From NCBI GenBank assembly GCA_937884605.1, contig CALGDM010000028.1:62001-126000 (forward strand): a stretch of 64,000 bases of DNA, written 5' to 3'. This document shows positions 11,672 to 24,793 of the stretch, piece after piece (the first letter of the stretch is position 1; the number at the start of each line of letters is the position of its first letter). A program made the translations under genes and the position numbers. Below the pieces are notes generated by a model. It worked only from the letters and a program-made list of their open reading frames with translations. It made no database searches and was not told where the DNA came from. The stretch comes from an uncultured Spiribacter sp. (GTDB taxonomy: Bacteria; Pseudomonadota; Gammaproteobacteria; Nitrococcales; Nitrococcaceae).

Positions 11672-11977
11672 CTAACCCCGCATGCTGTCCAGGTCGGCGA
11701 CATTGATGGTGTCCCGGTTGCGGAACAGCACCACGAGAATCGCCAGCCCAATGGCCGATTCCGCCGCCGCGACGGTGAGGATGAAGAACACGAACACCTG
11801 ACCGTGGATATCACCGAGAAAATGCGAGAAGGCGATGAAGTTGAAGTTCACGGCGAGCAGGATCAGCTCAATGGACATGAGCAGGACGATGGCATTCTTT
11901 CGATTGAGAAAGATGCCCGCCATGCCAATGGAAAACAGCAGTGCGCTGAGGACCAGATAGTCGGAGAGCGCTAACAT
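11672..11977 (-). CDS. nuoK: NADH-quinone oxidoreductase subunit K
   Basis: 101 aa, [27 protein letters not shown]. Confidence 0.96.
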   Translation of the reverse strand: MLALSDYLVLSALLFSIGMAGIFLNRKNAIVLLMSIELILLAVNFNFIAFSHFLGDIHGQVFVFFILTVAAAESAIGLAILVVLFRNRDTINVADLDSMRG

Positions 11978-11994
11978 GTATGCCCCGGTTGTTG

Positions 11995-12606
11995 TTATGA
12001 GTCGGAATCGCGTTCGCTTGGCATCCGCACCATCCGCAGCCGATCTGCCTTCCGGGTGCGGACCTGCGCGGCAATGTCCTGATGCTTGGTATCACCCCGC
12101 CGGCGATGCGTGAGCATGATGGCCGCGATGATCGCCAGCAGCAGAACAATCGCCGCCAGCTCGAACGGATACACATAAACGGTGTAAAGCACGCTGCCGA
12201 GCAGCCGGATGTTATTGCCATCCAGCGCCCCGGCGGCGGCAACCTGCTCTTCGGGGACCAGGTCCACCACACCGGCGCCGATCACCAGCAGCATCTGGAG
12301 CACCATGACCAGCCCTACCAGCACCCCCAGCGGCAGGTAGCGCGCAAACCCCTCGCGCATTACCGACAGGTTGATGTCGAGCATCATCACCACGAACAGG
12401 AACAGCACCATGACTGCCCCCACATAGACCAGCACGAGCGCGATGCCCAGGAACTCGGCCTCAATGAGCAGCCATAGCGCCGCGCTGCTGAAAAAAGCCA
12501 GCACCAGCGATAACGCGGAATGCACCGGATTGCGGGCGGTCACCACCAGCGTTGCCGCCAGCAGAAGAACCGCCGCAAAAAAGTAGAATATCGCTTTCTC
12601 AATCAC
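11995..12606 (-). CDS. nuoJ: NADH-quinone oxidoreductase subunit J
   Basis: [50 protein letters not shown]. Confidence 0.96.
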   Translation of the reverse strand: MIEKAIFYFFAAVLLLAATLVVTARNPVHSALSLVLAFFSSAALWLLIEAEFLGIALVLVYVGAVMVLFLFVVMMLDINLSVMREGFARYLPLGVLVGLVMVLQMLLVIGAGVVDLVPEEQVAAAGALDGNNIRLLGSVLYTVYVYPFELAAIVLLLAIIAAIMLTHRRRGDTKHQDIAAQVRTRKADRLRMVRMPSERDSDS

Positions 12607-12631
12607 GTCGTGCCCCTACCCCCCCTGAGGC

Positions 12632-13120
12632 TTACCGATACGGTGCGTCGGCGGCGCGGTCCTTGAACAGCTGCTCTTCGTATTTGTCCCCGACCGCGAG
12701 CAGGTCCTGCTTGGTCATGATCTGCTCGCCGCGCTCCTCGAAGTGATATTCGTGGATGCGCGTCTCGACGATCGAGTCCACCGGGCATGACTCTTCACAA
12801 AAGCCGCAATAGATGCACTTGAACAGGTCGATGTCGTAGCGCGTGGTCCGCCGGGTGCCATCCTCACGCTGCTCGGAGTCGATGGTGATGGCCAGCGCCG
12901 GGCAGACCGCTTCGCAAAGCTTGCAGGCAATGCAGCGCTCCTCGCCGTTGGGATAACGACGCAGGGCGTGCAGCCCGCGGAAGCGCGGCGACTGGGGCGC
13001 TTTCTCCTCGGGATACTCCAGGGTGTACTTGGCTTCGAACAGATGCCGACCGGTCAGCCGCATGCCCTTGAGCAGCTCGGTCAGCATGAACGTGCCGAAA
13101 AATTCCTTCACTGACTGCAT
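12632..13120 (-). CDS. nuoI: NADH-quinone oxidoreductase subunit I
   Basis: Two 4Fe-4S motifs [12 protein letters not shown] and [12 protein letters not shown]. Confidence 0.97.
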   Translation of the reverse strand: MQSVKEFFGTFMLTELLKGMRLTGRHLFEAKYTLEYPEEKAPQSPRFRGLHALRRYPNGEERCIACKLCEAVCPALAITIDSEQREDGTRRTTRYDIDLFKCIYCGFCEESCPVDSIVETRIHEYHFEERGEQIMTKQDLLAVGDKYEEQLFKDRAADAPYR

Positions 13121-13134
13121 GGTTGCCTACCTAT

Positions 13135-14157
13135 CTATGAAAACCACGGGCCGACCTCGCCCAGGCTGAGGCCCGCGACAACAATCAGCCAGACCACCGT
13201 AACCGGGATCAGGACTTTCCAGCCCAGCCGCATGATCTGGTCGTAGCGATAACGCGGGAACGTACCCCGGAACCAGATGTACAGGAACAGGAACAGGCAC
13301 ACCTTGAGCAGGAACCAGACCAGTCCCGGCACCCAGTCGAACAGCGGCCCCAGCAGCGGCAGTCCCTCGAACGGCGAATACCATCCGCCCAGGAACAGAA
13401 TCGCGGCGAGACCCGATATCAGGATCATGTTCGCATATTCGGCCAGGAAAAAGATGGCGAACGCCATTCCGGAGTACTCGACGTGGAAGCCGGCGACGAT
13501 CTCCGACTCGCCCTCGGCCACGTCAAAGGGCAGGCGGTTGGTTTCCGCCACACCCGAAATCCAGTACACAACGAACAGCGGCAGCAGCGGCAGCCAGAAC
13601 CAGTTCCAGATCGGCCCCTGCTGCGCCTGGATGATCTCGCCCATGTTGAGACTGCCCGCTGCCATCAGCACGCCGACGAGGGCAAAGCCCATGGCGATCT
13701 CGTAGGAGACCACCTGGGCCCCGGCGCGCAGGGCACCGAGCAGGGCATATTTGGAGTTAGACGCCCAGCCGGCCAGGATAATGCCGTAAACCCCCATGGA
13801 GGTCATGGCCAGGACGTACAGCAGCCCGGCGTTGACGTCGGCGATCACCAACCCGTCGGCCAGTGGCAGAACCGCCCAGGCGGCCAGTGCCGGCATGATC
13901 GAGAGCATCGGCGCGAGCACGAACAGAAAGCGGTTGGCGTTCTGCGGCAACACCACCTCTTTCATGAGCAGTTTCAGCGCGTCGGCAAACGGCTGCAGAA
14001 GCCCGTGCCAGCCGACCCGGTTGGGTCCGCGCCGCAGCTGCATCGAGCTGATGACCTTGCGCTCGGCATAGGTCATATACGCCACCGCCAGGAACAGCGG
14101 CACGATCAGTGCCACGATCTTGGCGGTGATCCAGCTCAATTCAATCAGTGCGTTCAT
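13135..14157 (-). CDS. nuoH: NADH-quinone oxidoreductase subunit H
   Basis: [61 protein letters not shown]. Confidence 0.97.
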   Translation of the reverse strand: MNALIELSWITAKIVALIVPLFLAVAYMTYAERKVISSMQLRRGPNRVGWHGLLQPFADALKLLMKEVVLPQNANRFLFVLAPMLSIMPALAAWAVLPLADGLVIADVNAGLLYVLAMTSMGVYGIILAGWASNSKYALLGALRAGAQVVSYEIAMGFALVGVLMAAGSLNMGEIIQAQQGPIWNWFWLPLLPLFVVYWISGVAETNRLPFDVAEGESEIVAGFHVEYSGMAFAIFFLAEYANMILISGLAAILFLGGWYSPFEGLPLLGPLFDWVPGLVWFLLKVCLFLFLYIWFRGTFPRYRYDQIMRLGWKVLIPVTVVWLIVVAGLSLGEVGPWFS

Positions 14158-16568
14158 GCCGCGGCTCCGTCTGCCACCACCTCGATGGCGCCCATCAAGG
14201 CCCCGAGACCGGCGCTACCCTCGACACCCGCCGGGATCCAGACGCTGCCGGCCGGAACGGCGTCGTCGACGGCCACCGGCAGCCGGCGGGCCGCACCCGC
14301 CTGCCGGACATTGACGGTGTCATCAGCCGCCACGCCGAGCCGCTGGGCATCGGCGGGGTTCAGCACTGCCCGGGCCGGGGCGGCATGATCGGTCTGCTGC
14401 AGTGATTCCGCATGCCGGGTCAGCGCATCCACGCCGAACATGGCCGGATAGCCGATGCGGGTCAGGCCGCTGTGCTCCGATGCCCGGGCCGGGATGCGGG
14501 CCGTCGGCCGCGCTACGCCGGTCCCCTCGGCCAGGCGCTGGAGCTCGTGATGAATCTCGTCCGGCGCCTGATAGTTGAAGCCCTCGATGTCGAGCACGTT
14601 GGCAAGCACCCGCAGAAGCCGCCACGCCGGCCGGGCATCGCCCTGCGGATAGCCGACACCGGCAAAGGTCTGCCAGCGGCCCTCGGCATTGACCAGCGTA
14701 CCCGCGGTCTCACCCAGGGTGGCGATCGGCAGCAGCACATCGGCCTGTTCGCGCAGCGCCGGGGTGTCGTAGGCCGACAGGGCGATCACGGCTTCGGCCT
14801 CCCCCAGCGCCCGGGTGGCCGCTTCGCCGTCAAAGAAGTCGTGCTCGGGCTCGACATTCATCAGGACATAGCCCTGGCGCGGAGTCTCAAGCATCGCGGC
14901 GGCATCCAGTCCCTCGGCGTTCGCGCCGTCGGCACGCCGCCCCGGCACGGCCCCTGCGAGCCAGGCACCCGCCGTATTGGCGCCGGGCGTCAATTCGTTG
15001 TAATCGGCACCGGTCAGACGGGCAATCTCGGCCGCCAGATAGCGCAGCTCGGCACCCGCCGGATGACTGTCGGCCAGCCCGCCCAGAAGCAGGGCGCGGC
15101 GGCCCTCGCCCACCAGCGCCGCCGCGATCTGACGAGCCGGTTCATCGGCGGCGGCCTCGCCCAGCCACTGCTCGAGCCCCGCGGGCTCGTTGACCTGGAG
15201 AAGGCCGGCTACGGCCCGGGCAACGCCGGCCAGCGCCCGCGGCATGGCATCGGCCGCAACCACCTGCTCCACGCCCAACGGCAGGTTCCAGTCGAAGGCC
15301 CGCGGGTTGAGCACCATCACCTCGGCGCCATTGCGGGCCGCCTTGCGCAGGCGATGATTGATCAATGGCTGTTCATGCCGGGGATAGCCGCCGATGACAA
15401 ACGCCGCGTCCAGATTCTCGAGCTCGGCCACTGGCGTCTCGAGCCCGGCAAAGCCGCCGGTCTCGACGCCGTCGCGGAAGTCGCCGCGGCGCAACCGCGA
15501 GTCGATGTTGTTGCTACCCATGGCCCGGACAATCCGGCTCAGCAGATACATTTCCTCGAGCGTCGAGGACGGGGATACCAGCGCGCCCAGTGCTTCGGGG
15601 CCATGGCGCTCGACGGTATCGCGCAGGTGATTGGCCGCGGCTTCGATGGCCGTCTGCCAGTCAACGCTCTGCCACTCGCCGTTCTCGCGGATCTGCGGGG
15701 TGGCAAGCCGGGCATCGCTGTAGATGCCCTCATAGGAGAAGCGATCACGGTCGCTGATCCAGCACTCGTTGACCGCCTCGTTGTCACGCGGGACCACGCG
15801 TTTGACCGTTCCCCGGACCTGATGAAGATCGATGTTTGACCCCAGGCAGTCATGGGGCGCAATGCTCGAGTGACTGAGCATTTCCCAGGCGCGGGCCGTG
15901 TAGCGATAGGGGCGCGAGGTCAGCGCCCCCACCGGGCAAAGGTCAATGATGTTGCCGGACAGTTCCGAGTGCACGCCAGTGCCCACCAGCGTGCTGATTT
16001 CGGTGTGCTCGCCGCGATACATCGCCCCCAGCTCGGAGGTGCCGGCCACCTCGTCGAGGAACCGCACGCAGCGCGTGCAGTGGATGCAGCGGGTCATCTC
16101 GGTGGCCACCAGCGGCCCCAGGTTCTCGTCCTTGACCACGCGCTTGCGCTCGGAGAATCGCGACACGCTGCGGCCATACCCCAGCGCCAGATCCTGCAGC
16201 TCGCACTCGCCACCCTGATCACAGATCGGGCAGTCCAGCGGATGATTGATCAGCAGAAACTCCATCACGCCGCGCTGCGCCTTGAGCGCCCGCTCGGAAG
16301 TGGTCTGTACCACCATGCCGTCGGCCACGGCGGTAATGCAGGCCGGCAGCGGCTTGGGCGCCTTGCGGCCGTTCATCTCGACATCCACCAGGCACATCCG
16401 GCAGTTAGCCGGTGCCGAGAGCTTGCTGTGATAGCAAAAGCGCGGGATGTCGATGCCGTGCTCGTCGGCCACCGAGATCAGCGAGGCCCCCTTGGGCGCC
16501 TCGATGGACTGACCATCGATGGTGACACTGACCGTCTCGGGGTTCTGGGTCTTGACTTCTGCGCTCAT
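14154..16568 (-). CDS. nuoG: NADH-quinone oxidoreductase subunit G
   Basis: 2Fe-2S/4Fe-4S motifs ([44 protein letters not shown]). Confidence 0.97.
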   Translation of the reverse strand: MSAEVKTQNPETVSVTIDGQSIEAPKGASLISVADEHGIDIPRFCYHSKLSAPANCRMCLVDVEMNGRKAPKPLPACITAVADGMVVQTTSERALKAQRGVMEFLLINHPLDCPICDQGGECELQDLALGYGRSVSRFSERKRVVKDENLGPLVATEMTRCIHCTRCVRFLDEVAGTSELGAMYRGEHTEISTLVGTGVHSELSGNIIDLCPVGALTSRPYRYTARAWEMLSHSSIAPHDCLGSNIDLHQVRGTVKRVVPRDNEAVNECWISDRDRFSYEGIYSDARLATPQIRENGEWQSVDWQTAIEAAANHLRDTVERHGPEALGALVSPSSTLEEMYLLSRIVRAMGSNNIDSRLRRGDFRDGVETGGFAGLETPVAELENLDAAFVIGGYPRHEQPLINHRLRKAARNGAEVMVLNPRAFDWNLPLGVEQVVAADAMPRALAGVARAVAGLLQVNEPAGLEQWLGEAAADEPARQIAAALVGEGRRALLLGGLADSHPAGAELRYLAAEIARLTGADYNELTPGANTAGAWLAGAVPGRRADGANAEGLDAAAMLETPRQGYVLMNVEPEHDFFDGEAATRALGEAEAVIALSAYDTPALREQADVLLPIATLGETAGTLVNAEGRWQTFAGVGYPQGDARPAWRLLRVLANVLDIEGFNYQAPDEIHHELQRLAEGTGVARPTARIPARASEHSGLTRIGYPAMFGVDALTRHAESLQQTDHAAPARAVLNPADAQRLGVAADDTVNVRQAGAARRLPVAVDDAVPAGSVWIPAGVEGSAGLGALMGAIEVVADGAAA

Positions 16569-17842
16569 GCGGCCGCCTCGACAATGGAACGCTTGTGTTC
16601 GATGTAGTGTTCAAACTCGTGCCGCCAGTGCTTGAGCACGCCCTGCACCGGCCAGGCCGACGCCTCGCCAAAGGCGCAGATGGTGTGACCGGCAATCTGC
16701 CCGGCCGCCGAATCCAGAAGCTCCAGATCCTCGGGGCGACCGTGGCCCTCGTAGATGCGCTTGATCACCCGGTACATCCACCCGGTGCCCTCGCGGCACG
16801 GCGTGCACTGACCGCATGACTCGGCGTAGTAAAAGCGGCTGATGCACATCAGCGCCCGCACCATGTCGGTGGTCTCGTCCATGACCACCACGCCGCCCGA
16901 GCCCAGCGCCGAGCCGGCCTCCATGAGGGCGTCGTAGTCCATGGTCAGTTCCATCATCTGGTCCCCGGGGATCATCGGCATCGAGGAGCCGCCCGGGATG
17001 ACCGCCTTCAGCTGCCGGCCCTTCCAGACCCCACCGGCCATGGCCAGCAGATCACGGAACGGCGTGCCCAGCGGCACCTCGAAATTGCCCGGATTTTCCA
17101 CATGGCCCGACACCGAGAAGATCTTCATCCCGCCGTTGTTGGGCTTGCCCAGCTCGAGGAACCAGTCGGCACCGTTGCGGATGATCGACGGCACGGAGGC
17201 GATGGTCTCGGTGTTGTTGATCGTGGTCGGCCGGCCGTAGATCCCCGACTGGGCCGGGAAGGGCGGCTTATTGCGCGGCATGCCCTTCTTGCCCTCGATG
17301 GACTCCATCAGCGCCGACTCTTCGCCGCAGATGTAGGCGCCGGCGCCCACGTAGTTGTAGACCTCGAAATCGACGCCGGAGCCCAGGATATCCCGGCCCA
17401 GATAGCCGGCTTCGCGGGCTTCCCGCACGGCCTGCTCCATGCGCTCGTTGGGCTCGCGCATGAACTCGCCGCGCATATAGTTATAGGCCACTTCCACACC
17501 CATGGCGTAGCCGGCGATGATCATGCCCTCAATCAGGGCGTGCGGGTTATAGCGAAGGATGTCGCGGTCCTTGCAGGTCCCCGGTTCGGACTCGTCGGAG
17601 TTGACCAGCAGATATTTGGTGCCGGGGGCGTTGCGCGGCATGAAGCTCCATTTGATCCCCGCCGGAAAGCCGGCGCCGCCCCGGCCACGCAGATTGGCCG
17701 ACTTCACTGTCTCAATAATGTCTTCCTGACTGATGCCGTCGCGGAGCACCCGCTCCAGGGCCTCGTAGCCGCCGATGGCCCGATAGTTCTCGAGGGTCCA
17801 CGGCTCGTCGAATTGCAGTGTCGTGTAGCAGACGTTGGTCAT
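16565..17842 (-). CDS. nuoF: NADH-quinone oxidoreductase subunit F
   Basis: [32 protein letters not shown]; start trimmed to [15 protein letters not shown]. Confidence 0.97.
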   Translation of the reverse strand: MTNVCYTTLQFDEPWTLENYRAIGGYEALERVLRDGISQEDIIETVKSANLRGRGGAGFPAGIKWSFMPRNAPGTKYLLVNSDESEPGTCKDRDILRYNPHALIEGMIIAGYAMGVEVAYNYMRGEFMREPNERMEQAVREAREAGYLGRDILGSGVDFEVYNYVGAGAYICGEESALMESIEGKKGMPRNKPPFPAQSGIYGRPTTINNTETIASVPSIIRNGADWFLELGKPNNGGMKIFSVSGHVENPGNFEVPLGTPFRDLLAMAGGVWKGRQLKAVIPGGSSMPMIPGDQMMELTMDYDALMEAGSALGSGGVVVMDETTDMVRALMCISRFYYAESCGQCTPCREGTGWMYRVIKRIYEGHGRPEDLELLDSAAGQIAGHTICAFGEASAWPVQGVLKHWRHEFEHYIEHKRSIVEAAA

Positions 17843-17844
17843 GG

Positions 17845-18354
17845 CTACTCCAGATCGTCGAGGATTCGGTCGATTTTCTCGGGCGTCAGATCCGTATGAA
17901 AGACCTCGTCCACCAGCATCATGGGAGCGCTGCGGCAGGCAGCCAGACATTCCTCCTCGCGTTTGAGGGTGATGCGACCGTCACTGGTGGTTTCGCCGAG
18001 ACTGATGCCCAGCTTTTTCTCAACATGCTCGACGATCTCATCCGACCCCCGCAGCATGCAGGAAATGTTGGTACATATATTGACTCGGTGACGGCCGCCG
18101 GGTTCGGTCTCGAACATGCCGTAGAACGTCGCCACTTCATAGACCCGGGCCGGCGCCATGCCCAGGTAGTCGGCCACCGCGTCCATCCGCTCGCGGGGCA
18201 GCCAGCCCGTATTATGCTGAACCACATGGAGCGCCGGTATCACCGCCGAGCGGCGCCCTTCCGGGGTGTCCGGAAACTGTGTCAGCCAGCGGTCGATTTC
18301 CTCGCGCTCGGGCGCAGTCAGTGCGTTCTGATCCGGGCTTTCGGTTGCAGTCAC
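17845..18354 (-). CDS. nuoE: NADH-quinone oxidoreductase subunit E
   Basis: [43 protein letters not shown]. Confidence 0.97.
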   Translation of the reverse strand: MTATESPDQNALTAPEREEIDRWLTQFPDTPEGRRSAVIPALHVVQHNTGWLPRERMDAVADYLGMAPARVYEVATFYGMFETEPGGRHRVNICTNISCMLRGSDEIVEHVEKKLGISLGETTSDGRITLKREEECLAACRSAPMMLVDEVFHTDLTPEKIDRILDDLE

Positions 18355-19604
18355 CGGTCCACCTCTCCGAAAACGATATCCATGGTTCCCATCACCGTAA
18401 CGACATCCGCCAGCATGTGGCCGCGGACCATTTCATCCATGGCCGACATGTGGGCAAAGCCCGGCGCACGCAGTTTGAGCCGATAGGGCTTGTTGGCGCC
18501 ATCCGAGACGATGTAAGCACCAAACTCGCCCTTCGGCGCCTCAATGGAGGCATAGACCTCGCCGGGCGGTGTGCAGTAACCCTCGGTGAACAGCTTGAAG
18601 TGATGAATGAGCGATTCCATGTCGTCCTTCATCTCTTCGCGACTGGGCGGGACCACCTTGTGATCGCCCAGAATGACCGGGCCGTCATTGCGACGCAGCC
18701 AGTCAGCGCACTGGCGAATGATCCGCACTGACTGCCGGAGTTCTTCCATACGGACCAGATAACGGTCGTAGCAGTCGCCGTTGGTCCCCACGGGGATGTC
18801 GAAGTCCATGCGGTCATAGACCTCGTAGGGCTGCTTGCGGCGCAGATCCCACTCCACGCCCGAGCCCCGCAGCATCGGCCCGGTAAAGCCGAGTTGCAGC
18901 GCCCGCTCGGGCGATACCACGGCCACGTCCACCAGGCGCTGCTTCCAGATACGGTTATCGGTGAGCAGGGTGTCGATTTCGTCGATGGTGCCCGAGAACC
19001 GATCGCAGAAGGCCTCGATAAAGTCGAGCATGCTGCCTTCGCGATCGGCATTCATGCGCTTGAGGTCCTTCTCGCTGCGGTATTCCGAGTCACGGTATTT
19101 GGGCATCCGCTCGGGAAGATCGCGATAGACGCCGCCGGGCCGGTAGTAGGTGGCATGCATGCGCGTGCCGCTGACCGCCTCGTAGCAGTCCATCAGCTCC
19201 TCGCGCTCCTTGAACGCGTAGAGAAAGACGGTCATGGCGCCGACATCAAGCCCGTGTGCCCCGATCCACAGCAGGTGATTGAGGATGCGGGTGATCTCGT
19301 CGAACATTGTGCGGATGTACTGAGCCCGCTCCGGCGGCTTGACCCCCAGCAGCTTCTCGATGGCAAGCACATAGGCATGCTCGTTGCACATCATCGACAC
19401 GTAATCGAGCCGGTCCATGTAGCCGATGCTCTGGTTGAACGGCTTGGTTTCGGCGAGCTTTTCGGTCGCCCGGTGCAGCAACCCGATATGGGGGTCGGCA
19501 TGCCGGACCACCTCACCATCCATTTCGAGCACCAGCCGCAGCACCCCATGGGCGGCGGGGTGCTGGGGGCCGAAGTTGACGGTATAGCTACTGATCTCAG
19601 GCAT
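18351..19604 (-). CDS. nuoD: NADH-quinone oxidoreductase subunit D
   Basis: [40 protein letters not shown]. Confidence 0.98.
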   Translation of the reverse strand: MPEISSYTVNFGPQHPAAHGVLRLVLEMDGEVVRHADPHIGLLHRATEKLAETKPFNQSIGYMDRLDYVSMMCNEHAYVLAIEKLLGVKPPERAQYIRTMFDEITRILNHLLWIGAHGLDVGAMTVFLYAFKEREELMDCYEAVSGTRMHATYYRPGGVYRDLPERMPKYRDSEYRSEKDLKRMNADREGSMLDFIEAFCDRFSGTIDEIDTLLTDNRIWKQRLVDVAVVSPERALQLGFTGPMLRGSGVEWDLRRKQPYEVYDRMDFDIPVGTNGDCYDRYLVRMEELRQSVRIIRQCADWLRRNDGPVILGDHKVVPPSREEMKDDMESLIHHFKLFTEGYCTPPGEVYASIEAPKGEFGAYIVSDGANKPYRLKLRAPGFAHMSAMDEMVRGHMLADVVTVMGTMDIVFGEVDR

Positions 19605-20328
19605 CGGGAGCCTCCTGCTTGGAGGGGTCGGCGTAGCGGTTGTCGTCGCGGATTACCCGCGGCACCAGCACGCGCGGCTCGATGGATACCGGCTCGTAGA
19701 CCACCCGACCCCGATTTTCGTCGTACCGCACTTCGACATTGCCAATGAGCGGAAAGTCCTTGCGGAACGGATGGCCAACAAAGCCGTAGTCGGTAAGGAT
19801 GCGGCGCAGGTCGGGATGGCCGTTGAAGATGACCCCGAACAGATCGAACGCCTCGCGCTCCTGCCAGTTGGCCGAGGCATACAGCGGGACGATGGAATCG
19901 AGCATGGGCAGATCATCGTCGGCGGCAAAGCAGCGTACCCGCAGTCGGTGATTATGGGTCACCGATAACAGGTGATACACCGCCGCAAAGCGGCGCCCGG
20001 TGCTCTCGCGCACCGGCTGCACGCCATAGATGCCCGTCAACCCCAGACGCCCGGTGCTGAAGCCGTCCACACCGCGACTGAAGCCCGTATTGGTGGCCTC
20101 TTCGGTGATCCACTCATCCTGGCCATAGGCCGCATAGTCGACGCCCGCGATATCGAGCAGCTGGCTGAAGGCCAGTGCCGAGTCGTCGCGCAGGGTCTGC
20201 ATGGCGGCGTAGAGATCGCCGGGAGCCACCTCGATTTCCGCCTCGCGGTATTCGCAGCGGCTGGCGACGACGCGTTCGCCCAGCGATGACTGGACTTTTT
20301 CGAGCACCTTTTCAGCCGTCAGGGCCAT
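19597..20328 (-). CDS. nuoC: NADH-quinone oxidoreductase subunit C
   Basis: [40 protein letters not shown]; start trimmed to [11 protein letters not shown]. Confidence 0.96.
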   Translation of the reverse strand: MALTAEKVLEKVQSSLGERVVASRCEYREAEIEVAPGDLYAAMQTLRDDSALAFSQLLDIAGVDYAAYGQDEWITEEATNTGFSRGVDGFSTGRLGLTGIYGVQPVRESTGRRFAAVYHLLSVTHNHRLRVRCFAADDDLPMLDSIVPLYASANWQEREAFDLFGVIFNGHPDLRRILTDYGFVGHPFRKDFPLIGNVEVRYDENRGRVVYEPVSIEPRVLVPRVIRDDNRYADPSKQEAPDA

Positions 20329-20339
20329 GGCAATTCTCC

Positions 20340-20816
20340 CTAGCGTGCGATGGTGTTCGTGCGGTGGATCTTGTTCTGCAGCTGAACCACGCCGTAGAGC
20401 AGCGCCTCGGCGGTGGGCGGGCAGCCGGGTACATAGATGTCCACCGGCACGATCCGGTCGCAGCCCCGTGTCACCGAGTAGGAGTAGTGATAGTAGCCAC
20501 CACCGTTGGCGCAGGAGCCCATCGAGATCACCCACTTGGGATCGGGCATCTGGTCATAGACCCGGCGCAGCGCCGGCGCCATCTTGTTGACCAGCGTGCC
20601 GGCGACGATCATTACGTCGGACTGCCGCGGTGACGGCCGAAAGATGAGCCCCAGGCGGTCCATGTCATAACGGGCCGCGCCCGCATGCATCATTTCGACC
20701 GCACAGCAGGCCAGACCGAAGGTCATCGGCCACAACGAGCCGGTGCGGGCCCAATTGATGAGCTTGTCCGCCGAGGTTGTCACGAAGCCCTTGTCGAGAG
20801 CGCCTTCTATTCCCAT
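20340..20816 (-). CDS. nuoB: NADH-quinone oxidoreductase subunit B
   Basis: [66 protein letters not shown]. Confidence 0.98.
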   Translation of the reverse strand: MGIEGALDKGFVTTSADKLINWARTGSLWPMTFGLACCAVEMMHAGAARYDMDRLGLIFRPSPRQSDVMIVAGTLVNKMAPALRRVYDQMPDPKWVISMGSCANGGGYYHYSYSVTRGCDRIVPVDIYVPGCPPTAEALLYGVVQLQNKIHRTNTIAR

Positions 20817-21163
20817 TCCAGAGCCCCCTTCTTCCACTCGTAGAGGAAACCGACCAGAAGAACACCAATGAATATCGCCATGGCGCCATAACCGAACAGC
20901 CCGATCTCGTCGAGCACGATGGCCCACGGAAACAGAAAGGCGATCTCCAGATCGAAAATGATAAACAGGATGGCCACGAGGTAGTAGCGCACGTCAAACT
21001 GCATGCGCGAGTCCTCGAACGCCTCGAACCCGCACTCGTACGGCGACAGCTTTTCGTGATCCGGTCGTCGGGGTGCAAGGATGAAGCCCGCGGCGAGAGG
21101 CGCGATGCCAATCCCCATGGCGATGGCGATGAACACGAGGACGGGCAGATAGCTCTCGATCAT
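20807..21163 (-). CDS. nuoA: NADH-quinone oxidoreductase subunit A
   Basis: [39 protein letters not shown]; start trimmed to [10 protein letters not shown]. Confidence 0.96.
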   Translation of the reverse strand: MIESYLPVLVFIAIAMGIGIAPLAAGFILAPRRPDHEKLSPYECGFEAFEDSRMQFDVRYYLVAILFIIFDLEIAFLFPWAIVLDEIGLFGYGAMAIFIGVLLVGFLYEWKKGALEWE

Positions 21164-21208
21164 AGGCGAATGCCACCTTTCAGTCGAAAAAGGTTGGTAG
21201 GACCAAGA

Positions 21209-21293
21209 TGGTGCGGATGGCCGGACTCGAACCGGCACGGCTTGCGCCACTGCCCCCTCAAGACAGCGTGTCTACCTGTTCCACCACATCCGC
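21209..21293 (-). tRNA. tRNA-Leu (GAG)
   Basis: GCGGATGTGGTGGAACAGGTAGACACGCTGTCTTGAGGGGGCAG...GGTTCGAGTCCGGCCATCCGCACCA; long variable arm, encoded CCA. Confidence 0.95.
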
Positions 21294-21371
21294 GGCACGG
21301 TGGCCTTGAACGGGAATGATACTAACAGCGCAGCCCGGTGCGGGCAATCCGCACGGGGCGGCGCGGAGGGC

Positions 21372-21731
21372 TCAATCGGGGGCGGGTGCCGGGGCCGAGG
21401 TGCCCTCGCCGTTGCCCTCATCGCCGGCAGCCGGCGCCGGTGCGCTCTCGCTGGACGGGGTGCTGGAGGCCGAGCCATCCACCACGCTGCCACCGGAGCT
21501 GAAGGTGCCGGCCATGATCGCCAGTGTCAGGCTGGTAGCGAAAAATCCCACACCCAGAACGCCGGTCAGACGCCCCAGAAATGACGCCGACCCGCGGGCG
21601 CCGAAGACCGTGTTGGAAGCGCCGCTGCCAAAGGCGGCGCCGGCATCAGCCCCCTTGCCGTGCTGCAGCAGCACGACGCCGATCAGCACCAGTGCGAGCC
21701 CGAGATGGATGGCCAGAACAATCGTGTACAT
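21372..21731 (-). CDS. secG: Preprotein translocase subunit SecG
   Basis: VLLQHGKGADAGAAFGSGASNTVFGARGSASFLGRLTG. Confidence 0.96.
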   Translation of the reverse strand: MYTIVLAIHLGLALVLIGVVLLQHGKGADAGAAFGSGASNTVFGARGSASFLGRLTGVLGVGFFATSLTLAIMAGTFSSGGSVVDGSASSTPSSESAPAPAAGDEGNGEGTSAPAPAPD

Positions 21732-21761
21732 CAGTCAGTCGATTCCGTTTGTCTACGGGGG

Positions 21762-22520
21762 TCAGCCCCGCGCTGCCGTGGCACAGATGGCCACAAAATC
21801 ATCGGCCTTGAGCGATGCGCCGCCAATCAGACCGCCATCGATGTCCGGCTCGGCCAGTAACTCGCCCGCGTTCGCCGCCTTCATGCTGCCGCCATAGAGC
21901 AGCTGCATCCGTTCGGCAAGCCCGGCATCGCGCGCCGCCAGGGTCTGGCGGATGAACGCGTGCATGGCCTGGGCCTGCTGCGCCGTGGCGGTGTGGCCGG
22001 TGCCGATCGCCCAGACCGGTTCGTAGGCAATGACTCCGTCGCCGAGCCCGGTGCCGGCATCAAGCCGGTCGATGACGCCGTTGAGCTGACCGGCGACCAC
22101 CGATTCGGTGCGGTCGGCCTCGCGTTCCTCAAGGGTCTCGCCCACGCAGAGGATGGGCCGCAGCCCCTGGTCGAGCGCCTGGGCGTAGCGCGCGGCGATC
22201 AGGGCCTCATCCTCGCCATAGTACTGGCGCCGCTCAGAGTGACCGAGGATGACGTAACGTGCACCCAGATCAGCCAGCATTGCCGCCGAGACCTCGCCGG
22301 TGCGGGCGCCTTCGGCGGCATCGGCGCAATTCTGCGCCCCCACTGCCACGGCCTGCCCGACGCGCTCGCGGACCGCCTCGAGGTGGACAAACGGCGGGCA
22401 CACCACCGTTTCGACGCCGTCCAGACCCGCGACGCCCTGCGCCACCGCGGTGGCGAGATGGCGGGCATCGTCGCCCAGTCCGTTCATTTTCCAGTTACCG
22501 GCAATCAGCGGCGTGCGCAT
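21762..22520 (-). CDS. tpiA: Triosephosphate isomerase
   Basis: AGNWKMNG; VILGHSERRQYYGE; AYEPVWAIGTG; LYGGSMKAANAGEL. Confidence 0.98.
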   Translation of the reverse strand: MRTPLIAGNWKMNGLGDDARHLATAVAQGVAGLDGVETVVCPPFVHLEAVRERVGQAVAVGAQNCADAAEGARTGEVSAAMLADLGARYVILGHSERRQYYGEDEALIAARYAQALDQGLRPILCVGETLEEREADRTESVVAGQLNGVIDRLDAGTGLGDGVIAYEPVWAIGTGHTATAQQAQAMHAFIRQTLAARDAGLAERMQLLYGGSMKAANAGELLAEPDIDGGLIGGASLKADDFVAICATAARG

Positions 22521-22571
22521 GGCAGTCCCCTGCTCAAAAACCGGAAAGGTTACTCATCGAGCCGCGTCGAA

Positions 22572-23942
22572 TCAATTCGCGTTGGCGCCGGCCGGCTCAG
22601 ACACGCCACACAAGGCCTGCACCTCGGCGGCCAGGGCACGGGCCCTGGCCTCGACCTGTGCGGCCTCTTCACCCTCGACCATCACCCGCAGCAGCGGCTC
22701 GGTGCCCGAGGCGCGCAGCAGCACCCGTCCGCGCTCGCCAAGCTCGGCCTCGAGCGCCTCCACCGCGCGGGTGATCCGGGCATCGCTCATGGGCCGACTG
22801 CCCCGCTCGATGGGCACATCGACGCGATGCTGGGGCGTGCAGGTCATGCCGTCGAGCAGTTCCGCAAGGGGCCGCCCGGATCGGACCATCGCCCCCAGCA
22901 CCTGCAGCGCCGATACCGTGCCATCACCGGTGGTGGTGCAGTCCAGGCAGACGATATGCCCCGACGATTCGCCGCCCAGGGTGCCATCATGCTCTCGGAG
23001 CATTTCCAGCACATAGCGGTCACCGACGCGGGCGCGATGAAAATCGATACCCAGGGTGCGCAACGCCCGCTCAAGCCCGAGGTTGCTCATCTGGGTACCC
23101 ACCACCGGCCCCCGCAGCACGCCGCGGCGGGCGCGCTCGGCCGCGATGATCCACAGCAGCTGGTCACCGTCGAGGACCTCGCCGCGCTGATCGACCATGA
23201 TCACGCGATCGCCGTCTCCATCGAGGGCGATACCGGCGTCGGCGCCCTGCTCGAGGACTGCCGCCTGCAGTCCGGCCGGATGCGTCGAGCCGCAGTCGAC
23301 ATTGATATTGAGCCCGTCCGGATGGGTACCACGACGAATCACGGTTGCGCCCAGCTCCTCGAACACCGCGGGGCCCACCTGGTAGCCCGCTCCGTTGGCG
23401 CAGTCGACGACCAGCTTGAGCCCGCGCAGATCCAGCCCCCTCGGACGCGCGGCCTTGCAGAATTCAATGTATCGCCCGGGCGCATCCATCAACCGGGTGG
23501 CCTTGCCGAGCTGGGCCGACTCGACGGTGGCGAGAGGCTGCTCGAGCTGCGCCTCGATGGCCAGCTCGGCCTCGTCGTCAAGCTTGAACCCGTCCGCCGA
23601 AAAGAACTTGATGCCGTTGTCCTCATGCCCATTGTGCGAGGCGCTGATCACAATACCGGCGCTGGCCCCCAGTGTGCGGGTCAGATAGGCAATCCCCGGT
23701 GTCGGCATGGGACCCAGCAGGCGGATGTTGATCCCGGCGGCCGACAGCCCCGACTCGAGCGCCGACTCGAACATATAGTTGGACAGCCGCGTGTCCTTGC
23801 CGATCAGCACTTCCCCGGCGCCGTGGCGCGCGGCAATGACGCGGCCCACCGCCCATCCCAGCTTGAGTACGAAGTCGGCGGTGATCGGTGACTCGCCCAC
23901 CCGGCCACGGATGCCATCGGTCCCGAAATACTTGCGCGTCAT
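22572..23942 (-). CDS. glmM: Phosphoglucosamine mutase
   Basis: [37 protein letters not shown]. Confidence 0.98.
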   Translation of the reverse strand: MTRKYFGTDGIRGRVGESPITADFVLKLGWAVGRVIAARHGAGEVLIGKDTRLSNYMFESALESGLSAAGINIRLLGPMPTPGIAYLTRTLGASAGIVISASHNGHEDNGIKFFSADGFKLDDEAELAIEAQLEQPLATVESAQLGKATRLMDAPGRYIEFCKAARPRGLDLRGLKLVVDCANGAGYQVGPAVFEELGATVIRRGTHPDGLNINVDCGSTHPAGLQAAVLEQGADAGIALDGDGDRVIMVDQRGEVLDGDQLLWIIAAERARRGVLRGPVVGTQMSNLGLERALRTLGIDFHRARVGDRYVLEMLREHDGTLGGESSGHIVCLDCTTTGDGTVSALQVLGAMVRSGRPLAELLDGMTCTPQHRVDVPIERGSRPMSDARITRAVEALEAELGERGRVLLRASGTEPLLRVMVEGEEAAQVEARARALAAEVQALCGVSEPAGANAN

Positions 23943-24787
23943 GCGTTCCCCCCTCCCTGTCGGCGGACATATTCCATCAGATTCACTGCATCCAGCGTCT
24001 CGGCCACGTCATGAGCCCGGATGATGGATGCCCCGTGCCACGCGGCCAGGGCCGCGGCGGCCACGCTGCCGGCCAGACGATCCGGCAGTTCACGCCCCAG
24101 CACCCGACCCACCAGCGATTTGCGCGACAGCCCGGCCAGCACCGGCACGCCCAGCTCTGTCAGGGCCGGCAGCTGCGCGAGCAGACGCGCGTTATGGGGA
24201 TCCTGCTTGCCAAACCCGAAGCCGGGGTCCACCAGCAATCGTGACCGGGGAATGCCCGCCGCCTCGGCTGCATCCAGCCGCTCGCGCAGGAATGTCGTGA
24301 CTTCGCCGAGCACATCGGTATAGGCGGGATTGTCCTGCATGGTGGCGGGTGTGCCCTGCATGTGCATCAGGCAGACCGGCAGCCCGGTCTCGCGGGCCGC
24401 CTCCAGCGCCCCGGGGCCACGCAGGGCCTTGATGTCATTGATCAGCCCGGCACCGGCGGCCGCCGCCGCCCTCATGACCACCGGCTTGGTGGTATCCACG
24501 GACAGGGGCACGTCAACGGCGTCGCGGAGTGCCTCAAGCACCGGGATGACGCGGTCGAGCTCTTCCTGCTCCGACACCCCGGTGGATCCAGGGCGGCTGG
24601 ACTCGCCGCCGACATCGATGATCGCCGCGCCCGCAGCCTGCATGGCGCGGGCATGATCAATGGCCGCTTGCTCGCCAACGAATCGACCCCCGTCCGAGAA
24701 GGAATCGGGGGTCACGTTGAGAATGCCCATCACCCGGGGGTGGCGCAGCGACAGCTCGCGCCCCCCGCAATCCAGCGACCCTGTCAC
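23939..24787 (-). CDS. folP: Dihydropteroate synthase
   Basis: [37 protein letters not shown]. Confidence 0.97.
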   Translation of the reverse strand: MTGSLDCGGRELSLRHPRVMGILNVTPDSFSDGGRFVGEQAAIDHARAMQAAGAAIIDVGGESSRPGSTGVSEQEELDRVIPVLEALRDAVDVPLSVDTTKPVVMRAAAAAGAGLINDIKALRGPGALEAARETGLPVCLMHMQGTPATMQDNPAYTDVLGEVTTFLRERLDAAEAAGIPRSRLLVDPGFGFGKQDPHNARLLAQLPALTELGVPVLAGLSRKSLVGRVLGRELPDRLAGSVAAAALAAWHGASIIRAHDVAETLDAVNLMEYVRRQGGGNA

Positions 24788-24793
24788 GGCAGG

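Noticed and set aside
6365-21163. Novel operon content within the nuo region
   Set aside because: All 14 subunits are present in canonical order; the extra DUF2818-like gene after nuoN is a known association.
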